Notes: generated by a model from the letters alone, not told the origin. 64,000 nucleotides of DNA from Campanula takesimana (GCA_026119855.1 JAOWBW010001319.1:248001-312000); one strand, 5' to 3'; positions 35,133-47,571 are shown, numbered from the stretch's first letter. Program-made: numbers and translations.

Positions 35133-35519
35133 AATGAAATTCTTGATAAAGAAATAATGGAGGTTAAAGATGGATAAATAATTGCAAAGCAATCGAGTTT
35201 TTATTGAATAAAAGCTAATTTTCGGAATACAACCTTAGGCCTATTTTATAGTGTCCATGAAACTTGAAAAAGACTCCTAAACCTTCTAGGAATAACCCTA
35301 ACCTATACGGTAACATATTAGGACTTAAAAATAACAAAATAACTCCTAATCCTACTCTAAAACCTACTTTAAATGACTCATCAAAACTAATGACGAAAAT
35401 AAGAAATAAAATAGAAAACTAATTTAACTAAATCCTAAAATACTAATTAAATCCTAATTAATAATAAAATACCATTACAATTATAATATTTGATATAATC
35501 AAATATTCGTATTGCATCA
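35133..35519 (-). repeat. LTR of element B, second piece
   Basis: Continues the LTR interrupted at 24343 and ends ATTGCATCA. Matches 36729-37116. Confidence 0.92.
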
Positions 35520-35711
35520 TTCACCACCGCTTCAAAAGAACTCATCCTCGAGTTCGTTCTTGTAATTTGAAGTCTGCCGCTCCACTTGAATAGATACTTG
35601 GAATAAATACATGCTTTTTTAGTCTTCAAGAAAGCTTCCACTTCTGGACAAGGTAGGAAATAAGACAAACGGCAGTAGACTGGATGTGGCCAAATGCTTT
35701 CAGAATGACTG

Positions 35712-35818
35712 GCACGGTCGTGCTTCGGAATTGGCACGATCGTGCAGATCATGTCGACAGCCCCTCCCTTTTCACCCTTTCCTTGCACGGCCGAGTCTTG
35801 AATCTGGAGCGGCCGTGC
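35712..35818. repeat. 2+2 GC-motif cassette, copy 2 (internal region of element B)
   Basis: GCACGGTCGTGC at 35712, GCACGATCGTGC at 35734, GCACGGCCGAGT at 35785 and GAGCGGCCGTGC at 35807. Offsets are 22, 51 and 22 bp. The first two are near-perfect palindromes. Confidence 0.8.
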
Positions 35819-36179
35819 AAATCGTGGTCCGGGCGGGTCTTCAATCTGGTCTGGTCGGACCTCCTCTGGATGGTGAATTGGCGATTGTTCGATCACGTAC
35901 AATTCATGCGAGCAGTGATCCACATAAACCTCCGTCGCCACCAACTCAAACAGCGGCACCTCCGGATGTACTTCCACGGGCTCGTTCACACAGTCGTCTT
36001 CCACCACCACTTCAAAAAGTGGCTCATCGGATTTCTCTTACAAGGACTCTTTGTCATGTTCTTCATCCACCACCACTTCAAAAAGTGGCTCATCGGATTT
36101 CTGTTCCGGAGCAATCTCTCCACCCACGGAAAAAAAAATTATCACTAACCTTTTCTCCTTTGAAATTGTCAATCATAAG

Positions 36180-36641
36180 TTATGGGTCGTGAGTTTCGGA
36201 TATGACAAAACTCCAAGGTGTTTGCACTGCTATCAACAAAGCTAGTTGTTCGTCCAAATCATGAATTTGTCGAGTCCAATATTCTTCTTCGTCAGCCCAG
36301 TACCGTATTTGAATATACCTCTCATCAACTTGACTTAAGCGCTTCATGTATCGGGCATCATCTACCTTTGATTGTGCTTGATCCATTCGATCTATGAGTT
36401 CCATGCGATGACGATTTGCTGCTTGATATTTTTTCAAAGATTCTATCTGGTTAACCCTACCGTACGGATCAACGTGACGGAGGTGTTCCTCACGCGCGCC
36501 GTTTCGGTTTCTGGGGTTGACATCTCCACCATCAACTACTAGACGCCCACACGTATTGATTCTAGTAATTGTGGTTTCCATGCCCTCGTTGTATCCTCCA
36601 TCGGTAAACATCGTCCAAGGATCGACCTTTTCTGATACCAA
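36180..36641 (-). CDS. Element B internal open frame, unknown protein (153 residues)
   Basis: The frame opens right behind the primer site and runs 153 residues with Arg/Glu-rich helical sequence (for example QIESLKKYQAANRHRMELIDR), as might be expected of a short gag-like or coiled-coil protein. No known domain is recognised. A 64-bp tandem duplication follows (36003-36040 and 36067-36104). A second frame (36010-35447) runs into the LTR and looks less real. Confidence 0.4.
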   Translation of the reverse strand: MVSEKVDPWTMFTDGGYNEGMETTITRINTCGRLVVDGGDVNPRNRNGAREEHLRHVDPYGRVNQIESLKKYQAANRHRMELIDRMDQAQSKVDDARYMKRLSQVDERYIQIRYWADEEEYWTRQIHDLDEQLALLIAVQTPWSFVISETHDP

Positions 36642-36642
36642 C

Positions 36643-37116
36643 TGATGTAAAGACGTAGCGGAAAGATAACTATTAATTGATCGAAATCAATTAATCTGCA
36701 AGGAATATAAATTCCCAAGAAGAATTTCAATGAAATTCTTGAATAAAGAAATAATGGAGGTTAAAGATGGATAAATAATTGCAAAGCAAGCGAGTTTTTA
36801 TTGAATAAAAGCTAATTTTCGGAATACAACCTTAGGCCTATTTTATAGTGCCCATAAAACTTGAAAAAGACTCCTAAACCTTCTAGGAATAATCCTAACC
36901 TATATGGTAACATATTAGGACTTAAAAATAACAAAATAACTCCTAATCCTACTCTAAAACCTACTTTAAATGACTCATCAAAACTAATGACGAAAATAAG
37001 AAATAAAATAGAAAACTAATTTAACTAAATCCTAAAATACTAATTAAATCCTAATTAATAATAAAATACCATTACAATTATAATATTTGATATAATCAAA
37101 TATTCGTATTGCATCA
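36643..37116 (-). repeat. LTR of element B, intact copy
   Basis: 474 bp, TGATGTAAAGAC to ATTGCATCA, next to the GAATG target duplication. Confidence 0.93.
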
Positions 37117-37121
37117 GAATG

Positions 37122-37970
37122 TGTGTGTTTTTTAGCAGATAAATTTGCTTGTTAGTGTGTGTTTTGGGTTTTAGATCTAAAAACTAGGATTTCAAATGTG
37201 TGTTTGGTTGTGTTCGTGTGTAAATCAACATTTTTGTCTACATCTGTGTATGTTTGTGGTTTTTTGTTTGAAAAAATATCCAGATCTGGATCTATTTGGA
37301 GTGTGCATGTCTACAAGTTTTTTTTTCTTGTTACAGTTCAGATGATTTAATTTTTTTTATTGTGTTAAGTTGATGTTGTTTTTGGTGTTAACTAAGGTCA
37401 GCCTAACGGCGGTGAACGGCGGTGGAAGACGGTGGTCCACGGTGTTGGAGCTCAGATAATATTTTCTTTACTCCTCTTAATAAAGTAAGTCTCTTACTCA
37501 AAGTTTCTCTTTCACTAAAATCATTTCAATGAAGCCATTTTTTTTAATTCATTTTTAATAAACTTTACTGCAAGTTATTATAAGACCTTTTTTTTAATTA
37601 GAAAATATATGTTTTTTTTTTTACACTGAAAAAAGTTACAGGACTACCATTATATTAGACGGACTAACTACTTCAGGTACCACCCTCATTTTTGTTTTGC
37701 GTTTAAAATTTTTTGGCTGGTACTCAGGGTCGGCCTAAGGGGTGGGCAGAGTGGGCGCTCGCCTTGGGCCCATAGTGGTAAGAGGGCCTAAATTTTTTAT
37801 TGTTTTGTGTGTATAATGTGATGCAAATTTATTGTTTTTTTAAAGTTATTTTTTAAAATGGAAAGTTATTTTTTTAACATAAACACAATAACTAAAAATT
37901 GCAATCTAAGTATTTATGCATTAATGTTGTATTAAAACAACTAGAAGTTATAGTGATTATATATATGTTT
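37122..37970. other. Unassigned AT-rich stretch
   Basis: No gene is seen. CAGGGTCGGCCTAAGG at 37727 resembles one end of a hAT-type MITE, but no partner end is found. Confidence 0.4.
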
Positions 37971-39301
37971 TGATGGGTTGATTTTCATATATATTATCTC
38001 CATATTTCCGGTTCATTTTATTGACTTTTGATGTAATTTAGAATAGATTTGATGTAATTTTTGGTCTATTTTTGTTGGAGGAACTTTGTTGGAATTTGTA
38101 TGTTTTGAGACACTTTTTAGTGCTATTTTGGTATATTGCAAAGTGCTGGATGCTCTAAGTGTTGAAGACTGATGATTGGTCAAGCTCAAAGTCAAAGTCA
38201 ATGGGAGTCAAGAGACGAAGGAAAGGAAGAAAATCGAAGAAAACAGTCTGCCCTACCGGGCGCTTGCCCGCCTTATCAAGAGCGCTCGCTCACGTGTGAA
38301 AAGGAGGGGAGAAAAACTTGCTGCCTACCCGGGCGCTCGCTCTCATATACCCATGCGCTCACCCGCCTCCCCGTACCAGCTTTTCCAAATTCCTTTTAAA
38401 GTCGAGATTTGGGCTTATTTTCCGAATTTTTTACCCTAGTTTCTCCCTAATATAAATAGGAGACTTTAGCCACTTTATTTTTTTATGCTTTCTTTTAGGT
38501 TTTCTTTAGTTTTAAAGGTGTAATCAAGATTTGGGAGATTTATTTCATCATCAAGCGTTTATCCAGGTTTACGGTTTTTAATTATATTCTTGTGACTCTT
38601 GCTATGTCGATGAGTAGCTAATTTCCTTGTTCATGGATTGGGTGCAGCACTATCGAATCTCTATGCTAAATCATGTTTAACTAACATCATTCTTGTTCTT
38701 GTTCATCGGAATAGATCTTAATTCATTTAGAGATTTCAATAATATAAATTGATATTCTTGATCTTTAAATCAACTAGGTATAAATTGTTGCACTAGCGTG
38801 GATAGTTTATATTTTGACCGTATTCTTGTGATTAGATTTAATTGAGGACCTAGCGGAAATCAAAAGAGTCTAAAATCAATTGTTCGTTGGATCTTAATAA
38901 ATTAATAGTGTGTGTTGTTGACCTAGCAGAATACATCACATAGAGGTAATAATAGAGTTATAATCCGGTGACCAGACCACGATTTCTTGAACAAGTTTGG
39001 TAATTTTATTATTGAAAATAGCATAGAGTGAAGATAGTTGTGAATCCCAATCTGTAAATCTTTGTCATTCTTGAGTAGAATCTTTGTTTTCTTTTGCGAT
39101 CTTAAATCATTAGTTTATTTCATTGCTTAGTAATTAAATTAGTTTAATCAAATAAAAAAAACCCCTTGGTTACTTTTGCACTAATTAAATTAACTTGTTT
39201 TTCCACAAGTCTCAGTGGTTCGACCCTTACTTTTGTATATTGCTGCTTCGGCACTTGTACACTTGCAAGGTATTTTTATTACAGTGAATTTTTATCCATC
39301 A
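37971..39301 (+). repeat. Solo LTR of a Ty3 (Athila/Tat-type) element, 1331 bp
   Basis: The perfect 5-bp target duplication TGTTT is at 37966-37970 and 39302-39306. Ends TGATGG and CCATCA. The 3' part has the word order usual in Tat/Athila LTRs: CACAAGTCTCAGTGGTTCGA, then CACTTGTACACTTGCAAGG. There is no internal region, so it arose by recombination between two LTRs. It carries the GC cassette at 38258-38365. Confidence 0.88.
38258..38365 (+). repeat. 2+2 GC-motif cassette, copy 3 (in the solo LTR)
   Basis: GGGCGCTTGCCCG at 38258, GAGCGCTCGCTCA at 38280, GGGCGCTCGCTCT at 38331 and ATGCGCTCACCCG at 38353. Offsets are 22, 51 and 22 bp. Confidence 0.8.
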
Positions 39302-39529
39302 TGTTTATATATAGAAAAACAGAGAAGCAACTAACATCAATAACGCCACATGATATCTTTTGGTGAAAAATTATCCCTCAAAAATCAATTGCTGACTATT
39401 CATTAATTAATTTATTTAATTTTCGAAAAACCACTATCTAACATCTGGACCCTTGATTTTTTTTTCTAATCTAATGGTTATGATTGGTTCTCACGGTTCT
39501 CATATAAAATGGTTCTCACAGGAGCGCGA

Positions 39530-39531
<2 letters not shown>

Positions 39532-39590
<59 letters not shown>
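39532..39590. repeat. (TA)n microsatellite
   Basis: Uninterrupted TA run of 59 bases, flanked by GGAGCGCGACC. Confidence 0.97.
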
Positions 39591-39593
<3 letters not shown>

Positions 39594-40500
39594 TTAAAAA
39601 TTGTTTTGGACATTTTTTATGATTAATAATAAATAGATTACTTTGAAAGTCCAGTTTTAGATATCCAAACTTTGAATTTACAAAAACAATTTAATAATAT
39701 CTTGAATGAAGACCTTTATATTTTTCTTAATTCACACACATTCAATTTTAGTAACTCTTATTGTGGACTGAGGGAGTATGTATCAATCACTGAATAGAAG
39801 AAAAACTAACTTAGGTATTTCAACAGTATTCCTATGCATTGGCATTGTTGTAGTGCATGACAATGTACAATTACAAATGAATGGGCAAACACTACAGAGG
39901 CATATAGTCTTGCAGAATAAAGTAGTTGACTCGAAAGAGCTTCATAAGCCCCCCCCCCCCCCCAACAAAGCCCCCCCCCCCCAACACATGCAATGTGCCC
40001 CATAAAAATTTGGGAGAGCCCAGAGCAAGCAAGAGTTGATAATCTGCCGAAAATAGGAAGTTACTAAGTGCAGTCTCAACCGAGATTTAAACCAGAATAT
40101 CTGGATCAGGCACTAACACCGTGTACAGCTTTGCCAAAGGAAGCACAATTATGTCCCAGTTTCTTCACTTGTAGGCCTCAATATCAGATTGTTGTTGAGA
40201 CATCAGGGAAGTAACATTCAGCAAGAATGAAAGCTTAATTTCATACTTAAGATCTTCTCAGTTCTCATACATTGAAATTGCTTGCATCAGCTGAATTATG
40301 TGTACTGTCGTATGTACATTCTCAATACTAAGCAAACTTAGTAAAACATTCTTCACACTGGAGTGAGTTTCAGCATACGAAGACCAAATCAACTAATCAT
40401 CAAAAACTGAAGCAAATATGAAATTTATAGGGAGTACATTAGTACTAAAATTTAATTATAAAACCAAGTAAACTAAACTAAACTAAACTAAACTAAACTA
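39591..40500. other. Unassigned, with C-rich tracts
   Basis: No gene. Two long C runs (39949-39963 and 39971-39982) could form a G-quadruplex on the minus strand. A (AAACT)n run lies at about 40466-40500. A lone MITE end, GACTGAGGGAGTA, is at about 39766. Confidence 0.6.
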
Positions 40501-40535
40501 AAGTTTTCTCCCTACAACTTGACTACTCCTGATTC

Positions 40536-40930
40536 TCATTCATCAAGATCCTCTTCGGGTTCTTCTTCTGGGTCCTCCTCGGGATCCTCATCTGGATCCT
40601 CCTCATTCTCACTCCCAACCGCCTCCATAGGGTCGACCCCGCCTAGGTTATTAGCATGGGCCTCCGCAGGGAACTCTAGCTCATGGATTCGGCTCAAAGC
40701 CACGCCTAATACGGTTTGTGACTCATTATATCTAGCTATCTCTTCCTGCAATCGAGTCTGTAATTCTTCCATTCCACTCCGTAATTTCGTAACTCTTTTC
40801 TGGAGAAGGTTGCTGTTGTGTTGTTCCTTTAAGTAAGCATACTCATAATCCTTTGCTTCTTTAGATTTCCTTATGAACTCATCACGTGGGATCACCGTAG
40901 GTAGTTCAGCTCGCCATGGTACCTTTAGTT
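40536..40930 (-). CDS. Exon of an unknown gene: coiled coil with acidic C-terminal tail
   Basis: The frame is open from about 40930 to a stop at 40536 with no ATG, so it is probably a last exon (a possible acceptor, TAACTAAAG, precedes it). The sequence is helical and charged (QKRVTKLRSGMEELQTRLQE), contains SRIHELE, and ends in an acidic DPEEDPEEEPEED repeat. No family is recognised. It could be a host gene or a coiled-coil protein of a retroelement. The repeat part is a (GATCCTCCTCG)n-like minisatellite. Confidence 0.4.
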
Positions 40931-42330
40931 AAAACATGATTTAAAAGTATAATTATAAACTTAGTAGTTAGTTACAGAGTTGATAATTGATTAAATCACA
41001 AATAGTGGAAGATTATCAAATAAAGGAAATGAATACTCCTAAACTCTTATTCATGGTACAATTACACAACAAAAAGTTAACATTGGTACAACAATCTTTA
41101 TTTAGTCTAAATACCCAAAATGAAAAAGAAGAAAAAATAGGTTGCTGAACATTTACATGATCTGCACTTGCAATTTTACTATGGAGCATTATAGATTTTT
41201 GTTCCATGCAACTACTACATAAGGCATAACCAAAGATACAAAGCAAAACCAATTGAGGTTTGGACATCAGTTAAATTTGTTTATGCACCTCTAGGACAAC
41301 AATGTGAAACTGGGAAGGAAAAATATTCTATAAAAGTCTTAAACACACCCCCCCCCCCAACCCCACCCAATACTCTCTTTCTCATAGTCACAAACTCATA
41401 AACTCATGGACCATTATGAGAGCATTTACAGTTTCAAAATATCAAACAAACCTACATCTAATTTTCATGTAAAAAAAAACCACCCATATCTTCACAGCAG
41501 TAAAACAAAAAAAAAACACCTTTACATTTTTGGACTGAAAGGGCTTAAATAGTATAATTAGAAGACTTATTTTGGGACGGAGGGAGTAACAAAACATTAA
41601 AAAAAAATAAAAAAAAATTAAACTGCTGAAACAAAAAGCCATTAAGCTTTTCAACAACTGGAAAGAGAACATAGATTAAGTAGCAGAAAGAGAGCTCATG
41701 TAAGTGTTAAAAATCTGGACAATTACACTTTAGTAAAATACAGGTCTATAGTTTTTTTTTTTTGGGGGGGGGAAGAAAAAAGAGAGGAGCTAAACTATTT
41801 AATTCAAAGCATGATATGTATCAGACTAAGAACCAAAGAGCCGAAGAAACTGGACATGAGTAGCTTATTGAAAATAAAAGAACAATTGCAGAAAAAGACA
41901 TCAAAATAGAGAATATGCACAACCGAAAAATTCATAAAATTCTAAATAAAAAGTTTTCTAAACCGAAACCAGAAATTTCAGAACTTAAAAACTTAAGAGA
42001 GGAAGAAGGGATTCAAGGAAGAGGGCGTAAATGTACGTCAATTACAGACTGCGAAAAGCTTGAGAGTTTGAGATTTCTGCAGATTTTTTTGGGTGGAGAT
42101 AGGATTGAGGCTCTAAGAACAATTGTTAATCAACTAAATTCATAAAATCAGAAACCCATGAAGGAAAAGTAGTCGCTGCATGTGTAGTTGGTAGAAATCG
42201 TGGGAGATGAGAGATCGTGGGAGAATCATCATCGTCACCAGTTGAGAGAGTTCGTGGGAACGGGAGAGTAGAGACCGTCAGATTAGAACGGTTACCAATC
42301 AATCCTGACCTCTCTTTATCCCAAGCTAAG
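40931..42330 (-). other. Possible upstream part of the 40.5 kb gene
   Basis: The stretch 42150-42330, read on the minus strand, is CT-rich and non-repetitive like a plant 5' UTR (TCTCCCACGATCTCTCATC). No coding exon could be connected to 40536-40930. A lone MITE end, GGGACGGAGGGAG, lies at about 41575. Confidence 0.25.
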
Positions 42331-43150
42331 AGACAGTTATTACCTTCCTGTATTGTATTATAGATTTTACATCCATCCTATAATAAATGACCTTTTTGGC
42401 CACAAAAATGATTCTCTAAATGAATTTTTACCATTTTTATCATATTTTACTTTATAATTGCAAAATTAATAAATTTAAAAATGGATAGCAAGAATACTTA
42501 TGAATTTTTACTATTAATAATCAAACTTTCAGAGTGTCTTTAAATAATAAAAAGGTCATTCATTTTGGGACACAAAGAAAATTAAATTGCTAATAAAATA
42601 TTAGATTATACAAGCTACGAGTAATAAATACAAACAATCCAACATTTGTGGTTGTAATATATTTGAATTTTAAATATTTAGAAATAAGTATTTATTTTTA
42701 GTTTGAAATCATTTTTAAAAATGTGGCATCCTCTACTTTAGTTTAAAGTTTTCAAATTCCATATAAATGTTAATATAAAACATTAAAGAATACCTATTCA
42801 ACCATTTCTTTCTAGGCGTCATAGGTTAATGTAAAAATAACTTATTAAATTTTTTCCTTTTATTAATAAGCAGCATTTTTTTTTTTTTGTTATTGTGAGA
42901 CCTCTATACTCCTATTTTCTTAACTTAAAATTCTAGTACTCCTTTAATTTCTAAATAAAAATATATTTTTTATTTTTAAAAAATCACAAAATTTTCATCA
43001 CTTTCAAACAATAATTTTATATTTATTATGAAATATGAGAAGATTTTTTTTAATATTTATGTATTAATGCTATTAAATGTACTTTAAAATCTGTCTAAAT
43101 AAAAATTAAATATTTATATAAAAATATTTCATAAAATAAAAAAAATCATG
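42331..43150. other. Very AT-rich unassigned stretch
   Basis: No gene or clear ends are seen. It may be the body of the decayed Helitron whose 3' hairpin lies at 43155. Confidence 0.4.
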
Positions 43151-43154
43151 TTTC

Positions 43155-43183
43155 ACACGTGCATTGCACGTGTATCAATCTAA
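43155..43183 (+). other. Helitron-like 3' terminus, degenerate
   Basis: A 9-bp stem ACACGTGCA/TGCACGTGT with a one-base loop, then ten bases to CTAA and a T. Intact Helitrons end in CTAG followed by T, so the terminus has mutated. No matching 5' end was found. Confidence 0.4.
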
Positions 43184-43666
43184 TAATTGGTCTAAACAAA
43201 TTATTTGAGTTTGTTTTAAAAAATAAGTTTACAAAACAAATAATATTAAGGCCCCTTAATCTGACTTTGCCAAGGGACAATAAATTATTAGGAACGGCCG
43301 TGTGTTGGTACTTTTATAAAAGAAAATCATCTACAAGTTCTCTCCATTTGCGTTACTATTTTTTTTTTTTTTTTTTTTTTAATAATGGACTTAAATATGC
43401 ATATACACAACATGGTGTCCATATCCTGAAGATCATTTTGGGATGGAGGGAGTAATAAACATATATGAAAATATGAATTCATCTACTAAAAAGACATGCA
43501 GAATTTAACAAATTTGTCATCATAAAACCATCCAATAAAGTTTGATCCTCGAACAGAAATATAGTAAAGAGTATATTGCTAATTTCTAACTTCTGCTAGA
43601 GCAAAAAAGGAGTAGCAAGTTCATATACCACTTGTAACAACCATTTTTAACATCTCGACATGAATC

Positions 43667-44219
43667 TTGGAGATAAGGAACGAGCTCTATGTTGAAAAGT
43701 TTACATTAGCTGTACGACAAAAGGGAAAAGATGACAAACCGAACATCCAAAATGTAGTTCCACCACCACAAAATGAAAAGTTAGTTTTGGTTTCGAATCA
43801 TTCTCTTGGATTCCGTGTGGTAAAGGTATATGATTGCATCACCCATTTTTTTTTTCAATTTTGTATTTTATTGAGTATAGTTTTGCATATTTTGATAATA
43901 TTTTTTGTGATATAGATGCTGGTAGAGCGGTGTGTAGACGTTGTGAATCAGACTTTAATCAGTGATGAACTATGGAAGAATTGAAGATTGATTGGACAAT
44001 ATGCATATGGACAATATGTTATTGAAGTAAGTATGCTCTTGTTTTTTAATTACAACTATTTCTTTTTGTTCTGTAGTCGTTTTAACATGATTCTTCCTTA
44101 CACAGGAAATGTTGAAAACGATGTATAACGATAATCCTACTCAGAAAATATGTCTGCTTTTGAGATTTCTTACCTCCTTAACTGAAGTTGAACGAATGTT
44201 TTTCTTGAGGAGGCAGTAG
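43667..44219 (+). pseudogene. Remnant of an unknown spliced gene
   Basis: Three pieces look like consecutive exons with plausible intron borders: about 43667-43827, 43918-44030 and 44107-44219. Protein-like words are LYVEKFTLAVRQKGKDDKP, LVERCVDVVNQTLISDELW and TQKICLLLRFLTSLTEVE. The middle piece has an in-frame stop (AATTGA near 43983). The last ends in a stop after FLRRQ. The family is not recognised. It may be a captured or decayed host gene. Confidence 0.35.
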
Positions 44220-45420
44220 AAGGTGGTGTCTGTCTTTGAATGATTAATTCTGCGTGGCCATGTGTTTTTGATAGGTTGTATGCCAATTTTTTTACTGTAT
44301 AGTAAATAGTAGATTTGTATAGCAAGAGGAAAAAAAGATTGGACAGAAAACTATCGCAAAAGCAAAACAAAACATACATTGCTATGTACAGTGTACATTA
44401 GCTATACGGTTTTCAGGGATGCAGATTGATGAATGTGGAAGGTGAAAAGAAATACTCCCTTCTTTTGCTATTAAACATGTTGAAAGGAACAATCAAATAA
44501 AGATGGATTTTAAAAGTACCTCAAGTATTGGGACAGAGATTACTAAATTCAGGTTGTGGTAAAATGTTGTAGTACAACTATATCATGATTATGTGTCTAC
44601 GACTCTTTTGTTTGTTGTCTGTAGCAACCTTTAGTCGCCTAAATCCGTGGCATATTATTTTAGTGTTAAGATTTTACCGTCCTAGCTTTAAACTCACATG
44701 GTCCGTTGAATTCATGGCTTTTGTGTATTTTTTGTGTATATGGAGTTGAGCTTTCTAGTCGAATCTGAGAATGAGAATAACCTGCCCTGATTCTTGCGCA
44801 CTAACTCCCTACCCCATCGAGGCTATACAAATGTAGAGCACATGTCAAAAGTCACAAACAACCATCACATATTGTGTTGGATATCATTTTCTTCCAATAT
44901 GAAGAACTTGCTCATTAGTTGGAGAATTGCACCAATACAATTTTGAAAAAGTAAATTAATATAAGAAACATCTCTTAAGCTAGTTTAAGTTGCATCACAG
45001 TCATACTTGGCTACTTGCTAACCTAGTAGAAATATTGACTACCGAAGAAAGGTTAAATAAGAAAGCAAGGTCCATCGATGTAAAAAGGTAAATCAAGGGT
45101 TTGATTTTTCTGGGAGCGTTGGTTTTATGAGAACACAATACCTTGTGTTGTTAAGAATCTAAACGTGACCACAAATTTCTTCCCAAATACTTTTCTGCGT
45201 TGATTATAGACTCGAACGCGCGTTTGTCCCCTTTCAACCCACTCCTAACTAAGCTTTTGTCATGAGATAATTAAAAAAAAATCTTAAAAAATTAATCAAT
45301 TTTTGTTAGATACTCATAATTCAATAAAATCACAAGCTCAATATTTGGGCCATATATGCATTTAAATTAAACCTCAGGGTGCATTGGATTCTAACTGTCT
45401 AAAAATATGAAATGTCACAC
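44220..45420. other. Unassigned intergenic stretch
   Basis: No gene, inverted ends or RNA gene is seen. Confidence 0.5.
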
Positions 45421-46234
45421 GTTATCCACCGGAGCAAGATTCATACAGTATAAAACTTGAGGCGAGCGCGTTGACCGCTACCATCAGAAAGCAAGAACAG
45501 TTGGAAAAAGGTACCCTAATTTCCTCTCTATCTTCCTCGATTCTTATCCATCAAAAACCCATTAATCTTGTTCGAGATTCAATGATAATCCTTTCTTGAT
45601 AGTTTTTACTTGATTAATTGTATGATTTCTATTTGGGTTTGACTATGTATGACTCATCTGTGGACTTCGTTTTTGATTATCATTTGAACACCCCAGATTT
45701 GTTGGTTGTGATAATTAACTTAAATTAGGGTTCTTAGTTTGATCTGGAGTTGTGTGGTTGAGTTAGTGTTTGAATTGTGTTTTGAAACTTTTGAGTATAC
45801 GTATGCATCTGATTTTGAAGATATGGTTTCTTAGGGTATTGGGTTTTTAGATCCGTGAATTTTGATGGCCGGAATTAGGGTTTTATTGGAGAATTAAGGA
45901 GATTGGTGAAGTAGAGTCAGCCTGTTTCATTCTGAAGTCACTTTTCCTTTGGGGATGTTTTTGTGATGGTGAAACGCTCATTTTTAAAACTTGAATTTGT
46001 GATCAACATGATGTTCTCATAATTTCTGGTGCTGTTCGAAATAAAACGAGGTGGGTATGGCTACTTCTAGAGATATTTACGCCTCTTTTAAATATTTGAG
46101 CATTTAATCATGGATATCTTGAGTGAGTTGGACAGAGAGTAGAAATTAAACTAACGATGGAATGCTTGTCTTAGGTTTTAGTGGAGTAATAGTAGTGTTG
46201 AGTTGGGAAGTTCTTTTCATATAGTCTCGAAATC

Positions 46235-46369
46235 ATGGCTTCGAGAGGAGCAAATGTACTGGCTGTCGAGGGCGAGCGGAATCAAGACAAAGCTTATATG
46301 AGCATTGGAGGCGAGCATTTTGGAGGTGGAGGATGTGTCGTACCAACACACGGGTCATGCTTCTGTTAG
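46235..46369 (+). CDS. Small open frame (44 residues) upstream of the 47.9 kb exon
   Basis: ATG to TAG, Gly-rich (GGEHFGGGGC). It follows a possible acceptor (CATATAG) and lies after a sequence near 45440-45510 that looks like a 5' UTR with an intron donor (AAAAAGGTACCC). It could be the first coding exon of the next gene, a regulatory upstream frame or chance. Confidence 0.3.
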   Translation: MASRGANVLAVEGERNQDKAYMSIGGEHFGGGGCVVPTHGSCFC

Positions 46370-47571
46370 AGACAATGCAAATGAGACTCATTTCAATGTT
46401 AAGGTTGTGTCAATTGTCGAGTCAGTTTGATGGGCATAGCATTGTCTTGGTTCTTCACCATTTGTCAAATTTTTGACTTCACGCGATTCAACTCTAGTGA
46501 CGCTAGCCTTGGTCCTAATTACATGTAGAGTTGGGCTGACCTTATTAATTTATGTATTGTAGGCCACTCTCTTAGCCAAATTTAGTCTGTTTCCATAACA
46601 ACTAGAAAGAATCAATTACTTACCTATGGTCAATTGGCCTTGATCGCATAATTTTTTAAGTTCCTAGTGATTTTGACAACATTTCTATAACAAATTGTTA
46701 TGTTTTATCTGGACATTGATTGCTTTTCTTTTACGCTGTGTTTTACCTTTTATTTTGTGATCGCTGATAATTGTTTCTGTTAATCATATTGGTTTGCTTT
46801 GACTGGCTGAAAAGATGTCCAAAGAGGTTTATTTGTTTTTTTTCTCGTCATTTCCATAAGGTACTTCGGAAAATCTGGATGGCTGAAAAGCCTTGGTTGA
46901 ATGAGAACTGGTCATATTGTACATAGCCTGACCTCTTGCTTTTGAAACTTGCTGATTTTTTCTTACCCCTAAGAATGCATGAGAAGCGTTCAAACCTTAT
47001 ATTTGACGCTCAACGGGTGCCTATGTGGCTATGTGTGCCGCAAGGGCACCCTTATAGGCTAGCATTTAACTTAGTAGCTTATGCTGCTCGAGTGTTAGTA
47101 ATCCTTAGAGCTTGGGCAGAGTCTTGATGTGATCAAGTAATGACCGTAAATTTCTAAGGGTAAGTGAAAATGACAGAATTATAGAAAATACAGACCGGTA
47201 CTTGGAGTTTCCATCTCTGAACTAGAGTAGGAAACCATGTTACACAGAGCGTTCAATTATTTGGTATCATGTTAGGAAGTAACTGCCTACATTATTCGTA
47301 ACATACCTACTTTCTTCCCCTACTCGAGAAAGACTATTTGTGCTTTCTTTAGTAAAAGATTAGAGTAGTGATTGGGTAAAGTCTCATTACAGCTTACTAT
47401 GGTGTATATACAATAGTTGGTTGTTGCTGAAAGTAATTTTCTTCTAAAATGCTTGATTCTGCAGTAGTACCCCATAAATTTCTTCTAAAAGGAACTTTGT
47501 AGTTAAGGGTTTAAACGTATGTGGTGGGGAGCGCTCTAGGTCTTGATCTGTGTTTCTGGAATATGATTATA

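Larger units (their letters stand above)
24258..37116 (-). mobile_element. Non-autonomous LTR retrotransposon B, split by element C
   Basis: The 5-bp target duplication GAATG is at 24253-24257 and 37117-37121. The ends are TGATGTAAAGAC and ATTGCATCA. LTRs of about 474 bp: the left copy is 24258-24343 plus 35133-35519 (interrupted by element C) and the right copy is 36643-37116. A tRNA-iMet primer site (TGGTATCAGA, minus strand, 36631-36640) abuts the right LTR, so the element points left. The internal region is only 1123 bp (35520-36642), with no pol. Differences between the two LTRs are few (about ten noted by eye), so it is fairly young. Confidence 0.93.

Noticed and set aside
37727..37790. 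hAT MITE end CAGGGTCGGCC
   Set aside because: No second end or target duplication found nearby.
39949..39982. Long C runs as a functional G-quadruplex
   Set aside because: Homopolymer runs of this kind are common noise; nothing nearby links them to a gene.
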